A stretch of 64,000 nt of DNA, from positions 474,805 to 538,804 of the forward strand of contig VMRT01000002.1 in NCBI GenBank assembly GCA_007713455.1. Reading direction: 5' to 3'. The position numbers were made by a program, and so were the translations under genes. Shown piece after piece: positions 53,282-64,000 of this stretch. Numbering within the stretch: position 1 is the stretch's first letter; each line of letters begins with the position of its first letter. The stretch comes from Pseudomonas sp. Its GTDB lineage: Bacteria > Pseudomonadota > Gammaproteobacteria > Pseudomonadales > Pseudomonadaceae. Below the pieces are notes generated by a model. It saw nothing but the letters and a program-made list of their open reading frames with translations, had not been told where the DNA came from and ran no database searches.

Positions 53282-55204
53282 GTGCCCACCATTACTCTTC
53301 CCGATGGCAGTCAGCGTTCGTTCGATCATCCGGTTAATGTGGCCGAAGTGGCTCAGTCCATTGGTGCTGGCCTCGCTAAGGCGACCATTGCCGGTAAGGT
53401 CGACGGCAAGCTGGTCGATGCTTGTGATCTGATTGAAAAAGATGCAGCGCTACAGATCATTACGCCGAAGGATGAGGAGGGGCTGGAGATTATTCGCCAC
53501 TCCTGTGCGCACCTTATCGGGCATGCTGTGAAGCAGCTCTACCCGACCGCCCGCATGGTTATTGGGCCGGTCATTGATGAGGGTTTCTACTACGATATCG
53601 CCTACGAACGTCCTTTCACTCCCGATGACGTTGCTGCCATCGAGCAGCGTATGAAAGAGCTGATCGATCGCGACTATGACGTCATCAAGAAGGTGACGCC
53701 GCGAGCAGAGGTGATAGATGTATTTGCCTCGCGCGGCGAGGATTACAAGCTTCGTCTAGTCGAAGATATGCCCGACGAACAGGCGATGGGCTTGTATTAC
53801 CACGAAGAGTACGTCGACATGTGCCGTGGTCCGCACGTGCCGAATACACGCTTTCTGAAGTCTTTCAAGCTCACCAAGCTGTCTGGTGCCTACTGGCGTG
53901 GGGATGCGAAGAATGAGCAGCTCCAGCGCATCTACGGTACGGCTTGGGCCGACAAGAAGCAGCTGGCTGCTTATATCCAGCGTATCGAGGAAGCTGAAAA
54001 GCGCGACCACCGCAAGATCGGCAAGCGTCTGGATCTGTTTCATACCCAGGAAGAGGCGCCTGGGATGGTGTTCTGGCATCCCAATGGTTGGACGCTGTAT
54101 CAGGTGCTGGAGCAGTACATGCGGCAGGTTCAGCGCGAAAACGGTTACCTGGAGATCCGGACGCCGCAGGTGGTTGATCGCGTGCTCTGGGAGAAATCCG
54201 GACATTGGGCGAACTACGCCGAAAACATGTTCACGACTGAGTCGGAAAGTCGTGATTACGCGATCAAGCCGATGAACTGCCCCTGCCATGTGCAGGTTTA
54301 CAATCAGGGCTTGAAGAGCTATCGCGAGCTGCCGCTGCGGCTAGCGGAATTTGGCGCTTGCCACCGTAATGAGCCGTCTGGTGCGCTGCACGGCATCATG
54401 CGGGTGCGAGGCTTTACTCAGGACGATGCGCACATCTTTTGCACCGAAGAGCAGATGCAGGCTGAGTCGGCGGCGTTCATCAAGCTGACGCAAGCGGTGT
54501 ATGCCGATTTCGGTTTTTCGGATATCGAGCTGAAGCTGTCGACCCGGCCCGAGAAGCGTGTCGGCTCCGATGAGCTCTGGGATAAGGCTGAAGCGGCGCT
54601 GGCGGCGGCGCTGGACAGTGCTGGGCTGCCGTACGACCTGCAGCCGGGCGAGGGGGCTTTCTATGGCCCCAAGATCGAGTTCTCCTTGCGCGATTGCCTG
54701 GGCCGTATATGGCAGTGCGGTACCCTGCAGCTGGACTTCAATCTTCCGGTGCGGCTGGGCGCAGAGTATGTCAGCGAGAATAATGATCGGCAGCACCCGG
54801 TCATGCTGCATCGAGCCATCCTCGGTTCGTTCGAGCGTTTCATTGGCATTCTGATCGAGCATTACGAGGGCGCTTTCCCGGCCTGGCTCGCGCCGACGCA
54901 GGCGGTGATCATGAATATCACCGACAAGCAGGCCGCTTTTGCCGCTGAAGTCGAAAAAACGCTCGTCCAAAGCGGATTTCGTGCCAAGTGCGACTTGAGA
55001 AACGAAAAGATCGGCTTTAAAATCCGCGAGCATACTTTGCTCAAGACTCCTTATCTCTTGGTTATCGGGGATCGGGAGGTTGAGACACGATCCGTTGCTG
55101 TGCGCACCCGTGAAGGCGTCGATCTGGGCTCTATGCCCCTCGAGCAGTTCGCGCAGATGTTGACACAGGCGGTTTCCCGGCGTGGTCGCCAAGAATTGGA
55201 GTAA
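53282..55204 (+). CDS. thrS: Threonyl-tRNA synthetase
   Basis: A 640-residue class II synthetase. TGS and editing domains come first (about residues 1-225), then the catalytic core with the zinc-site [10 protein letters not shown], motif 2 around [18 protein letters not shown], motif 3 in [14 protein letters not shown], and the anticodon-binding domain. The start is GTG at 53282, preceded by GGAGG. It gives the family's usual start MPTITLPDG; the 44-residue extension upstream is not homologous. It opens the translation gene cluster and overlaps infC. Confidence 0.96.
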   Translation: MPTITLPDGSQRSFDHPVNVAEVAQSIGAGLAKATIAGKVDGKLVDACDLIEKDAALQIITPKDEEGLEIIRHSCAHLIGHAVKQLYPTARMVIGPVIDEGFYYDIAYERPFTPDDVAAIEQRMKELIDRDYDVIKKVTPRAEVIDVFASRGEDYKLRLVEDMPDEQAMGLYYHEEYVDMCRGPHVPNTRFLKSFKLTKLSGAYWRGDAKNEQLQRIYGTAWADKKQLAAYIQRIEEAEKRDHRKIGKRLDLFHTQEEAPGMVFWHPNGWTLYQVLEQYMRQVQRENGYLEIRTPQVVDRVLWEKSGHWANYAENMFTTESESRDYAIKPMNCPCHVQVYNQGLKSYRELPLRLAEFGACHRNEPSGALHGIMRVRGFTQDDAHIFCTEEQMQAESAAFIKLTQAVYADFGFSDIELKLSTRPEKRVGSDELWDKAEAALAAALDSAGLPYDLQPGEGAFYGPKIEFSLRDCLGRIWQCGTLQLDFNLPVRLGAEYVSENNDRQHPVMLHRAILGSFERFIGILIEHYEGAFPAWLAPTQAVIMNITDKQAAFAAEVEKTLVQSGFRAKCDLRNEKIGFKIREHTLLKTPYLLVIGDREVETRSVAVRTREGVDLGSMPLEQFAQMLTQAVSRRGRQELE

Positions 55205-55212
55205 TGACTATT
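55198..55212 (+). promoter_or_regulatory. Ribosome site and probable AUU start of infC
   Basis: GGAG (55198-55201) lies 8 bases before ATT (55210-55212) but only 2 bases before the in-frame ATG at 55204. Spacing therefore favours AUU, the rare start codon known from E. coli infC and used for IF3 autoregulation. Confidence 0.7.
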
Positions 55213-55755
55213 AAGCGTGAAATGAGACAGGATAAACGAGCTGCACCCAAGGCCCCGATCAACGAGAATATCTCGGCTCGTGAGGTCCGTTTGATTGGTG
55301 CTGACGGCGAGCAGATTGGCATCGTCTCGATTGATGAAGCGCTGCAAGTAGCTGAAGAAGCCAAGCTGGATCTGGTTGAAATTTCCGCCGATGCAAATCC
55401 TCCGGTATGTCGGATCATGGATTACGGCAAGCATCTGTTTGAGAAGAAAAAGCAGGTTGCTGCGGCGAAGAAAAACCAGAAGCAGATTCAGGTTAAAGAA
55501 GTAAAGTTTCGTCCAGGGACGGAAGAAGGGGACTACCAGGTCAAGCTACGCAACCTGGTGCGTTTCCTGAGTGACGGGGACAGGGCCAAGGTATCTTTGC
55601 GATTCCGTGGCCGTGAGATGGCCCATCAGGAGCTGGGGATGGAGCTGTTGAAGCGAGTCGAAAACGATCTCGCTGAATATGGCTCGGTCGAACAGCATCC
55701 GAAGATGGAAGGACGCCAGCTGATCATGGTCATCGCTCCCAAGAAGAAAAAGTAA
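55210..55755 (+). CDS. infC: Translation initiation factor IF-3
   Basis: About 181 residues with both IF3 domains: the N-terminal [24 protein letters not shown] and the C-terminal [19 protein letters not shown]3 binds the 30S subunit, checks start codons and prevents premature subunit joining. The start is set at ATT 55210 on ribosome-site spacing; an ATG at 55204 (183 residues) overlapping the thrS stop is the alternative. The lysine-rich start and PKKKK end are typical. Confidence 0.95.
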   Translation: MKREMRQDKRAAPKAPINENISAREVRLIGADGEQIGIVSIDEALQVAEEAKLDLVEISADANPPVCRIMDYGKHLFEKKKQVAAAKKNQKQIQVKEVKFRPGTEEGDYQVKLRNLVRFLSDGDRAKVSLRFRGREMAHQELGMELLKRVENDLAEYGSVEQHPKMEGRQLIMVIAPKKKK

Positions 55756-55817
55756 CCCCCAGGGCACTGGCAGGCCTTGCGGTTATTTGTAATCACCCAC
55801 AATGTGGAGTACCGAAC

Positions 55818-56012
55818 ATGCCAAAGATGAAGACTAAAAGTGGTGCTGCGAAGCGCTTCAAGAAGACTGCTAACGGCTTCAAGCACAAGCACGCTTTCAA
55901 GAGCCACATCCTGACCAAGATGTCCACCAAGCGTAAGCGTCAGCTGCGCGGTTGCTCGCAAGTGCACCCGTCCGACGTTGCAAAAGTGGAGCGCATGCTG
56001 CGCGTTCGTTGA
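55818..56012 (+). CDS. rpmI: 50S ribosomal protein L35
   Basis: A 64-residue basic protein with the L35 pattern [20 protein letters not shown] and [12 protein letters not shown] precedes the ATG. It lies between infC and rplT in the standard order. Confidence 0.97.
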   Translation: MPKMKTKSGAAKRFKKTANGFKHKHAFKSHILTKMSTKRKRQLRGCSQVHPSDVAKVERMLRVR

Positions 56013-56039
56013 TCCGGTCAAGACTCAGAGGAATAACTC

Positions 56040-56396
56040 ATGGCTCGTGTTAAGCGTGGCGTCGTTGCCCGTCGCCGTCACAAGAAAATTCTGAAACTCG
56101 CCAAAGGCTACTACGGAGCACGTTCGCGTGTATTCCGCGTCGCCAAGCAGGCGGTAATCAAGGCTGGCCAGTACGCCTACCGCGACCGCCGTCAGCGCAA
56201 GCGTCAGTTCCGCGCTCTGTGGATCGCTCGTATCAATGCTGGTGCTCGTGTTAACGGTCTGTCTTACAGTCGTCTGATCGCCGGTCTGAAAAAGGCGGCC
56301 ATCGAGATCGACCGCAAGGTTCTGGCCGATCTGGCAGTGAACGAAAAAGCGGCGTTTGCTGCGATTGTCGAGAAAGCCAAAGCTTCTCTGGCTTAA
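56040..56396 (+). CDS. rplT: 50S ribosomal protein L20
   Basis: A 118-residue basic protein matching L20 throughout: [18 protein letters not shown], then [27 protein letters not shown] lies before the ATG. In enterobacteria L20 represses rpmI-rplT translation; no matching operator was looked for in detail here. Confidence 0.97.
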   Translation: MARVKRGVVARRRHKKILKLAKGYYGARSRVFRVAKQAVIKAGQYAYRDRRQRKRQFRALWIARINAGARVNGLSYSRLIAGLKKAAIEIDRKVLADLAVNEKAAFAAIVEKAKASLA

Positions 56397-56437
56397 GCCC
56401 CGACAATCCGGACTCTCGGGTTCGTTGCAACGTCATC

Positions 56438-56470
56438 AATAGGGGAAGAGCCTTGTGCTCTTCCCCTATT
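56438..56470 (+). terminator. Strong hairpin between rplT and pheS
   Basis: A perfect 13-bp stem, AATAGGGGAAGAG with CTCTTCCCCTATT, has a 7-base loop and a short T-rich tail (TTTCG when read with the stem end). It is likely a partial terminator or attenuator, letting some transcription reach pheST. Confidence 0.65.
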
Positions 56471-56520
56471 TCGTATCTGGAAGGGGCTTTTGCAAAAATG
56501 CGCATGGCAGCGACCAATAA

Positions 56521-57585
<1,065 letters not shown>

Positions 57586-57621
57586 TACCGCCGCCCGTCA
57601 ACGAACTACTAGGAGAACAGG

Positions 57622-60000
57622 ATGAAATTCAGTGAACAATGGCTGCGGAGCTGGGTAAATCCGCAGGTCTCCCGCGAGGAGCTGGTCGCTCGGCTGTCCA
57701 TGGTCGGGCTTGAGGTGGATGCTGTTACCCCCGTTGCTGGCAGCTTCAGCGGTGTGGTTGTTGGTGAGGTCTTCGAAACCGTGCAGCATCCTGATGCCGA
57801 CAAGCTTCGGGTCTGTCAGGTCAGCAATGGAAGTGAAACCTTTCAGGTCGTCTGCGGAGCCCCGAACGTGCGGCCCGGCCTGAAGATCCCGTTTGCAATG
57901 ATCGGTGCTCAATTGCCAGGCGACTTCAAGATCAAGAAGGCCAAGCTCCGCGGTATCGAATCCAATGGCATGCTTTGCTCGGAAACCGAGCTGCAGGTGG
58001 GGAGTGACGATAGCGGACTGATGGAGCTGGCCGGCGATGCGCCGGTCGGTACTGATTTTCGTGAGTATCTCGGTCTCGACGATGCAAGTATCGAAATCGG
58101 TTTGACCCCAAACCGTGGTGACTGCCTCTCCATCGCTGGCTTGGCTCGTGAAGTTGGTGCGATTTATGGCTCACTGGTCAGTCCGGTGCAATTCACCGTG
58201 GCGCCTTTGCATAATGACGACACACGTCCAGTCGAGGTCCTGGCTCCCAAGGCATGCCCGCGTTATCTCGGGCGTGTTGTCCGTAATGTTGATCTGTCGC
58301 GCCCGACGCCGCTTTGGATGGTTGAGCGTCTGCGCCGCTCCGATATCCGTAGCATTGATGCGGTCGTCGATGTAACCAACTACGTAATGCTCGAATTGGG
58401 TCAGCCCCTGCATGCCTTCGACCTTGCCGAGATCAAGGGTGGTATCCGGGTTCGGATGGCTGAAGAGGGCGAAAAGCTCGTCTTGCTTGACGGTCAGGAG
58501 ATCGCCCTGCGTGCGGATACGCTCGTTATTGCAGACCATCAGCGCGCTCTTGCCATCGCGGGTGTCATGGGTGGAGAGCACAGCGGCGTAAGCACCGCTA
58601 CCCAGAATATCTTCCTCGAAAGTGCCTTTTTCGACACCATTGCATTGGCCGGCAAAGCTCGTTCCTACGGTTTGCACACCGATGCGTCTCATCGCTACGA
58701 GCGGGGCGTCGACTCGCAGCTCGCCCGTCAGGCAATGGAGCGTGCAACGAGTCTGTTACTGGATATCGTTGGCGGCGAGGCGGGGCCGATCATTGAGGTG
58801 GTCAGCGAAGACGACTTGCCGAAAGTCGCTCCAGTAACTTTACGCGCGGAGCGCATCAACCAGATGCTGGGGCTGGAAATGGATGGCGCCGAAGTGGTGC
58901 GCCTGCTGGCATCCTTGGGCTTGGTGGTTACCGAAGAGGCTAAAGGTCGCTGGCAAGTCTGTGTTCCGAGTCACCGCTTCGATATCAGTCTTGAGGTCGA
59001 TCTGATCGAAGAGCTGGGTCGGCTGTATGGTTATGACCGCTTGCCCGTGCGTTATCCGCAGGCCCGGCTTGCACCTGAGGCAAAGCCCGAGGCTCGTGCC
59101 GAGCTTCCTTTGCTTCGGCGTTTACTGGTCGCCCGCGGATATCAGGAGGCGATCACTTACAGCTTCATCGATCCCAAGTTGTTCGAGCTGTTCAGTCCTG
59201 ACATGAAGCCGTTGCAGCTTGCCAACCCGATCTCCGCTGATATGGCGGCCATGCGCGCGTCGCTTTGGCCAGGGCTGGTCAAGGCGCTGCAGTACAACCT
59301 CAACCGGCAGCAACCACGCGTGCGTCTGTTCGAGGCAGGGTTGCGCTTTGTTGGTCAGTTACAAGAGCTTGAGCAGGAAAGCATGCTGGCTGGCGTGTTA
59401 ACCGGGAGTCGTCAGCCAGAGGGTTGGACAAACTCGCGCGAGGCGGTGGACTTTTACGACATCAAGGCAGATGTCGAGGCGCTGCTTGCTTTTGCCGGAA
59501 ATGCTGGCGTCTATCGTTTCGTTGCGGGAGAACATCCGGCACTGCACCCGGGGCAGACCGCGCGTATCGAGCGCGACGGTCGACTGGTCGGATTCGTTGG
59601 GAGTCTCCATCCTGAGCTGGCAAGCACCCTGGGTATCGATCAGCCGGTCTACATGTTCGAGTTGAAGCTTAGCGAGATTGCCGAGGGGCGGATGCCTTCC
59701 TTCACGGAGCTGTCGCGATTCCCGGAAGTCCGGCGTGACCTTGCTGTGCTGGTCGGGCGGGAGATCGCGGCCGAAGACATCCTGAGTTGCATTCGTGATG
59801 CTGCGGGCGAGAATCTGACAGACCTCAAGCTATTTGATGTCTATCAGGGGAAAGGTATTGATCCCCTTAGCAAAAGTATGGCAGTCGGCTTGACCTGGCA
59901 GCACCCATCGCGCACTCTAAACGACGATGAGGTGAACGGTGCGATGCAGAAAATCCTCACCTCCCTGGAAGAAAGGTTCAACGCCACGTTAAGGAAATAG
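57622..60000 (+). CDS. pheT: Phenylalanyl-tRNA synthetase beta chain
   Basis: A 792-residue subunit with the N-terminal tRNA-binding (EMAP-like) domain, seen in GVVVGEVFETVQHPDADKLRVCQV. The B3/B4 editing domain (about residues 210-380), B5 domain, inactive synthetase-like core and C-terminal ferredoxin-fold anticodon-binding domain follow. AGGAGA precedes the ATG. ihfA follows after 3 bp. Confidence 0.97.
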   Translation: MKFSEQWLRSWVNPQVSREELVARLSMVGLEVDAVTPVAGSFSGVVVGEVFETVQHPDADKLRVCQVSNGSETFQVVCGAPNVRPGLKIPFAMIGAQLPGDFKIKKAKLRGIESNGMLCSETELQVGSDDSGLMELAGDAPVGTDFREYLGLDDASIEIGLTPNRGDCLSIAGLAREVGAIYGSLVSPVQFTVAPLHNDDTRPVEVLAPKACPRYLGRVVRNVDLSRPTPLWMVERLRRSDIRSIDAVVDVTNYVMLELGQPLHAFDLAEIKGGIRVRMAEEGEKLVLLDGQEIALRADTLVIADHQRALAIAGVMGGEHSGVSTATQNIFLESAFFDTIALAGKARSYGLHTDASHRYERGVDSQLARQAMERATSLLLDIVGGEAGPIIEVVSEDDLPKVAPVTLRAERINQMLGLEMDGAEVVRLLASLGLVVTEEAKGRWQVCVPSHRFDISLEVDLIEELGRLYGYDRLPVRYPQARLAPEAKPEARAELPLLRRLLVARGYQEAITYSFIDPKLFELFSPDMKPLQLANPISADMAAMRASLWPGLVKALQYNLNRQQPRVRLFEAGLRFVGQLQELEQESMLAGVLTGSRQPEGWTNSREAVDFYDIKADVEALLAFAGNAGVYRFVAGEHPALHPGQTARIERDGRLVGFVGSLHPELASTLGIDQPVYMFELKLSEIAEGRMPSFTELSRFPEVRRDLAVLVGREIAAEDILSCIRDAAGENLTDLKLFDVYQGKGIDPLSKSMAVGLTWQHPSRTLNDDEVNGAMQKILTSLEERFNATLRK

Positions 60001-60003
60001 CGT

Positions 60004-60306
60004 ATGGGGGCTCTGACGAAAGCTGAAATGGCGGAACGTCTATATGAAGAGCTGGGCTTGAATAAGCGCGAGGCCAAGGAGTTGGTGGAGCTGTTTTTCG
60101 AGGAGATCCGTCAGGCGCTCGAGCATAACGAGCAGGTCAAGTTGTCCGGGTTCGGCAACTTCGACCTGCGCGACAAGCGTCAGCGGCCGGGTCGCAATCC
60201 GAAGACAGGTGAGGAGATACCTATCACGGCGCGTCGCGTGGTGACGTTCCGTCCAGGGCAGAAACTCAAAGCGAGAGTCGAGGCCTATGCTGGAACCAAG
60301 TCATAA
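60004..60306 (+). CDS. ihfA: Integration host factor alpha subunit
   Basis: A 100-residue DNA-bending protein of the HU/IHF family. It shows [33 protein letters not shown] and the beta-arm [12 protein letters not shown] with the intercalating Pro. AAGGAAA before the ATG lies inside the pheT end. It pairs with IhfB encoded elsewhere and is also needed at many sigma-54 promoters. Confidence 0.96.
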   Translation: MGALTKAEMAERLYEELGLNKREAKELVELFFEEIRQALEHNEQVKLSGFGNFDLRDKRQRPGRNPKTGEEIPITARRVVTFRPGQKLKARVEAYAGTKS

Positions 60307-60643
60307 CGACGAGCTTCCGTCGATCCCCGGCAAGCGCTATTTCACCATTGGTGAGGTGAGCGAGCTTTGTGCGGTCAAGCCTCACGTGCTGCGTTACTGG
60401 GAGCAGGAGTTCCCTCAGCTCAATCCGGTTAAGCGGCGCGGCAACCGGCGCTACTACCAGCGGCAGGATGTCCTGATGATTCGTCAGATTCGTGCGCTGC
60501 TATACGATCAAGGCTTCACCATCGGTGGCGCCAGGCAGCGCATGTCCGGCGACGAAGCGCGCGACGACACCACTCAGTACAAGCAGCTCATTCGGCAGAT
60601 GATCTCGGAGTTGGAAGAGGTTCTTCAGGTGCTGAGAAAGTAG
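60287..60643 (+). CDS. MerR-family transcriptional regulator
   Basis: A 118-residue protein with an N-terminal winged-helix MerR domain ([25 protein letters not shown], then [19 protein letters not shown]) and a C-terminal dimerisation helix. No metal or drug site is visible. It overlaps ihfA by 20 bases, the usual arrangement in gammaproteobacteria. Its target genes are unknown. Confidence 0.92.
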   Translation: MLEPSHNDELPSIPGKRYFTIGEVSELCAVKPHVLRYWEQEFPQLNPVKRRGNRRYYQRQDVLMIRQIRALLYDQGFTIGGARQRMSGDEARDDTTQYKQLIRQMISELEEVLQVLRK

Positions 60644-60665
60644 TCGATCTGGTATCTAAAAAACT

Positions 60666-60694
60666 TTCACATTTTCAGATGCTTAATGTATAGT
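60666..60694 (+). promoter_or_regulatory. Sigma-70 promoter of tRNA-Pro(GGG)
   Basis: TTCACA, 17 bases, then TATAGT, close to consensus, in an AT-rich stretch 35 bases before the tRNA. Confidence 0.8.
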
Positions 60695-60727
60695 TCGATC
60701 CGCTTTCAGCAGTGCTGTTGGCGTCAG

Positions 60728-60805
<78 letters not shown>

Positions 60806-60817
60806 AAAAACCTCAAG

Positions 60818-60853
60818 AAATCCAGTCACGTAGCGGTGACTGGATTTTTTTTT
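60818..60853 (+). terminator. Intrinsic terminator after tRNA-Pro(GGG)
   Basis: AAATCCAGTCAC pairs with GTGACTGGATTT around a short loop, and nine T residues follow in total. Confidence 0.93.
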
Positions 60854-60899
60854 GCCCGGTCGACGCTCATCGATGTGGGGACTTTTGGGGGGACTTTTT

Positions 60900-61055
60900 T
60901 CATCCTGCCTTCCTCCTCAGTATCGTCAGCGCCGGCCCTCGCGAATCCGTCGCCGATATCTTGTTGGCCTCATCGATCAGCTTGCCCAGTTCGGCCGCCG
61001 AGTAGTGGCTGGTGATGCTGCCGTTCTTGTGGCCCAACGTAGGACCAAATCGTTC
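60900..61055 (-). pseudogene. Tyrosine integrase C-terminal remnant
   Basis: The minus strand encodes about 50 residues matching the end of a phage-type tyrosine recombinase: LGHKNGSITSHYSAAELGKLI, with the nucleophile Tyr in HYS, then a tail ending LTILRRKAG. Upstream of LGHK the frame loses integrase likeness, so most of the gene is missing. It lies about 95 bp from the 3' end of tRNA-Pro(GGG) and points towards it, as integrases of tRNA-targeted elements usually do. Confidence 0.8.
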
Positions 61056-61133
61056 ATTCGATGCATCGGGTGGCGTGCCTGGTTTTCGCCATGCTTTTCT
61101 CGCTGGCACTCACTAATGGACGAAAGCTCTAAT

Positions 61134-63863
61134 TTACTGAAAGTCCCGGCTACGCACATCGAGCCCGGTGAGCAAGGGCGTTAGGTCGCTCAGGCGGCCG
61201 GCGATGAGATGTCGTACGCCGCTGGCCGACTCCAGATGGCCATCCACACGAAGCAGTTGCGACTGGATCAAGGGTCGCCTCTGGCGCTCGGCCAAGTCGC
61301 GCCAGACCACTACGTTGACCATGCCGAACTCGTCTTCCAGGGTGACGAAGATGACACCGCTGGCGGTCTGCGGGCGCTGGCGGCCGATAACCAGGCCGGC
61401 GACGCTGACTAGGCGCCCATGTTCGATCGTGGCCAGTTCCCGTGAGCTCTGGCAGCGCCTGGCCTTGAGCTCATTTCGCAGCAGGGTCAGCGGATGCGGC
61501 CCCAGCGTAGTGCCGAGGGTCGCGTAGTCGTTGAAAAGGTCTTCACTCACCGAAGGCAGCGGCAGGTAGATGGGTGTTTCCTCCATAGCGGGCAGGCCGT
61601 CAAACAGGGGTAACTGTGGTTCGATCCCTGCAACGGCCCAGCGCGCACGATGCCGATGACCGGCCAGACCGCGCAGGACCCCGGCATCGGCGAGCTGCTC
61701 GCGTGCGCGCGGTTCGAGCTCGGCGCGACGGCACAGGTCATGAATGTCCATGAATGGCTGACGTTGGCGTGCGGCTTCGATGCGCAGGGCATCGGCTTCC
61801 CGAAAGCCGCGCACCATACGTAGCCCCAGGCGGATGGCCGGTTGTGCCTGGCGGCTTGGTTCGAGACTGCAATCCCAGCCGCTGTGGCCAACGTCCACCG
61901 GGCGGATTTCCAGCCGGTGGCGACGGGCGTCCTGGAGAATCTGGTCAGGGTTGTAGAAGCCCATTGGCCAGCTGTTGATCAGGGCGCAGGCAAACGCAGC
62001 CGGTTCGTGGCGCTTCAGCCAGCAGCTGGCATAGGTGAGCAGCGCGAAACTCGCCGCGTGCGATTCGGGAAAGCCGTAGCTGCCGAACCCTTTGATCTGT
62101 TCGAAGATCCGCGCGATGAAGTCGGGCTGGTAGCCTTTGGCAAGCATTCGCTCGGTCAGCCGCACGCGGTGGGGCTCAAGGCTGCCGTGGCGTTTCCAGG
62201 CGGCCATGGCACGGCGCAGCTTGTCGGCCTCGTCTGGTGTGTACTCGGCCGCCACGATCGCCAGTTCCATCACCTGCTCCTGAAACAGCGGTACGCCAAG
62301 GGTGCGCGCGAACACCGGTTTTAGTTCCTCGGAGGGGTAATCCACCTCCTCTTCACCATTACGTCGACGCAGGTACGGATGCACCATGTCGCCCTGGATT
62401 GGCCCGGGGCGGACGATGGCGACCTGGATGACCAGGTCGTAGAAGGTCTTCGGGCGCAGGCGCGGCAGCATGGCCATCTGCGCCCGCGACTCGATCTGGA
62501 AGACGCCGATGGTGTCGGCCTGGCTGATCATGTCGTAGGTGGGCTTGTCCTCCGCGGGCAGCGTGGCGATGGTCCAGCGCGTACCGCGATAATGCTCGAT
62601 CAGGTCGAAACAACGTCGTATCGCGCTGAGCATGCCCAGGGCCAGCACGTCGACCTTGAGCAGACCGACTGCGTCGAGATCGTCCTTGTCCCATTGAATC
62701 ACCGTGCGGTCGGCCATGCTGGCATTCTCGATTGGCACCAGGGTATCGAGTGGCTGCTCGGAGATCACGAAGCCGCCAGGGTGCTGGGAAAGGTGGCGAG
62801 GAAATCCGATAAGCGCATCGGTCAGCACCAGAACCCGGCGCAGAACCGGATTATCCGGGTCGAAGCCGGCTTCGCGCAGCCGCGAGTCGTCGGGTATGTG
62901 CTCACTCCAGCGCCCACAGCAGCCGGCCAGGGCGTTGATCTGGTCCGGTGGCAGGCCTAGGGCCTTGGCGACATCCCGCAGGGCGCCAGTGGCGCGGTAG
63001 CTGCTGGCGACGGCGGTGAGGGCGGCACGATTGCGCCCGTAGCGCTGAAAGACGTACTGGATGACTTCCTCGCGCCGGTCGTGCTCGAAGTCCACGTCGA
63101 TATCGGGTGGCTCGTTGCGTTCGCGGGAGAGGAAACGCTCGAACAACAGTTTGCTGCGCACCGGGTCGAGCTCGGTGATACCCAGTACGAAGCAGACGCT
63201 CGAGTTGGCCGCCGAGCCCCGACCCTGGCAGAGAATGCCCCGCTCGCGGGCGAAGCGGACTATGTCGTGCACGGTCAGGAAATAGCTTTCGTAATGCAGG
63301 TCGGCGATCAGCTCGAGCTCATGTTCGAGCTGCGCGCGGGCCTTTTCCGTGATGCCGTCCGGCCAGCGCCAGCTTGCGCCATCCTCGACCAGCTTGCGCA
63401 ACCATGAGGTGGTGTCATGTCCGGGCGGGACCAGCTCGTGGGGATATTGATACTTCAACTGGTCGAGCTGGAAATGGCAGCGCTGACTGATGCGAAGGGT
63501 TTCAGCGAGCAGCTCGGCTGGATAGAGCTGGGCCAGTTCGACGATCGATCTGAGGTGGCGTTCGCCATTGGCAAATAGGTGGCATCCTGCTTCGGCCACT
63601 GGCAGATGGTGGCGGATGGCGGTCATGCAGTCCTGCAATGCCCGACGACCGCGGGCATGCATGTGCACATCGCCGCAGGCCACCGCGGGTATGCCCAGGC
63701 GTGAGGCCTGCGCCAGGCTTTGCCGCAGCTGCAGCGCGTCGTCCGGCCCCCGATGCAGTTCGATGCCGAGCCACAGCTGCTCGGGAAAACGCTCGCGCAG
63801 CCACTGGCCTTCGGCGTCGACGCCGGTGTGGGCGGGCAGCCAGATTGCCAGCAGACCCTCTAG
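61134..63863 (-). pseudogene. dnaE2: Error-prone DNA polymerase DnaE2, 5' end cut off by an insertion sequence
   Basis: About 910 residues of a C-family polymerase. It covers the later PHP-domain part ([18 protein letters not shown]), the palm with [12 protein letters not shown] and [13 protein letters not shown] (catalytic acids), the finger region, the helix-hairpin-helix part and a C-terminal OB fold. DnaE2 is normally about 1020-1080 residues. Homology starts at [11 protein letters not shown]; upstream of CTAG at 63860-63863 the sequence becomes that of an insertion-sequence end. DnaE2 (ImuC) acts in damage-induced mutagenesis with ImuA and ImuB, which are not in the window. The gene is likely inactive unless the N-terminal part is supplied in another way. 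Confidence 0.8.
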
Positions 63864-64000
63864 CAGGCCGTTGAAAAAAGCCAGAGCCCGCGTGGCTCTG
63901 GCAAAATGGCGGCCATCCTCTTCTGCCGAAGCCAGCCCAAGCCGATGCGTGGACTCGACCTCAAACAAAACGAGCTGTTCAGTTATACGACGCTGGAGCA
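63864..64000 (+). mobile_element. Left end of an insertion sequence, continuing past the window
   Basis: The stretch starts with CAGGCCGTTGAAAAAAG next to CTAG, similar to ends of IS5/IS1182-type elements. It contains a 9-bp hairpin, GCCAGAGCC/GGCTCTGGC (63880-63902), that can act as a terminator against outside transcription, and then a transposase start. The boundary is estimated from where DnaE2 homology ends. The right end lies outside the window. Confidence 0.65.
63945..64000 (+). CDS. Transposase N-terminus, partial
   Basis: ATG at 63945 opens 18 codons reading [18 protein letters not shown], then runs off the window. This resembles the N-termini of IS5/IS1182-like DDE transposases (MRG, then LFSY, then LEQRIP). 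The family call rests on these few residues. Reading the opposite strand as a continuation of dnaE2 gives no polymerase likeness here. Confidence 0.65.
   Translation, partial: MRGLDLKQNELFSYTTLE

Noticed and set aside
61134..63968. Treating the 944-codon frame as a complete DnaE2 starting at TTG 63968
   Set aside because: The first 30 or so residues are translated insertion-sequence end, including its hairpin, and show no polymerase likeness. The frame is also still open at the window edge.

Overview
The window is a GC-rich chromosomal segment of a pseudomonad. Gene content and order resemble Pseudomonas, and the mix of assimilatory nitrate genes, a PfkB-type sugar kinase, an OprD-family porin and a REP-like doublet points to the Stutzerimonas (P. 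stutzeri) group. This is inferred from recalled gene order; no 16S sequence is present. Most of the window is core genome. The only clear mobile material lies in the last 3.3 kb.

Layout. 1-6844: the end of a DUF2797 gene, a REP-like hairpin pair, pepN, then a secreted six-Asp-box propeller gene with an MMPL/RND transporter. 6874-21735: a nitrate-assimilation block made of nirB-nirD-nasA-cobA, a nitrate MFS transporter with a PP2C/kinase fusion, a NIT-like membrane protein, and the sensor/antiterminator pair nasS-nasT. pfkB and a hotdog thioesterase sit inside this block. 21913-28683: a MoxR/DUF58/Bat operon, divergent from gdhB (28894-33744). 33898-46474: housekeeping genes (pyrD, rmf, rlmKL, dacB, yggL, dgt), envelope genes and an OprD-family porin. 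46898-52809: small redox and lipoprotein genes, mobA, an AT-richer acyltransferase, an I78 inhibitor, a paired cysteine-peptidase locus and a PauB-like oxidase. 52978-60643: tRNA-Val, then thrS-infC-rpmI-rplT-pheS-pheT-ihfA-merR. 60729-64000: tRNA-Pro(GGG), a decayed integrase C-terminus, and dnaE2 whose 5' part is replaced by the end of an insertion sequence.

How the parts work together. Nitrate is imported by the MFS carrier, reduced to nitrite by NasA and to ammonium by NirBD. CobA supplies the siroheme precursor that NirB needs. Three transcription units in the block (nirBD-nasA-cobA, the transporter-kinase pair, and the NIT-like gene) each start with a -24/-12 (sigma-54) promoter. Each promoter is followed by a leader with a hexanucleotide-loop hairpin and an intrinsic terminator sharing a GGCGTC/GACGCC-type stem. 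This is the layout expected of targets of the ANTAR antiterminator NasT, which is encoded next to them with its nitrate-binding partner NasS. The most interesting point is that a little-known NIT-like membrane protein carries the same control element as the known nitrate genes, as does a PP2C/Ser-Thr kinase fusion.

Other notable points are an apparent AUU start for infC, an insertion sequence interrupting dnaE2, and an integrase remnant at tRNA-Pro.
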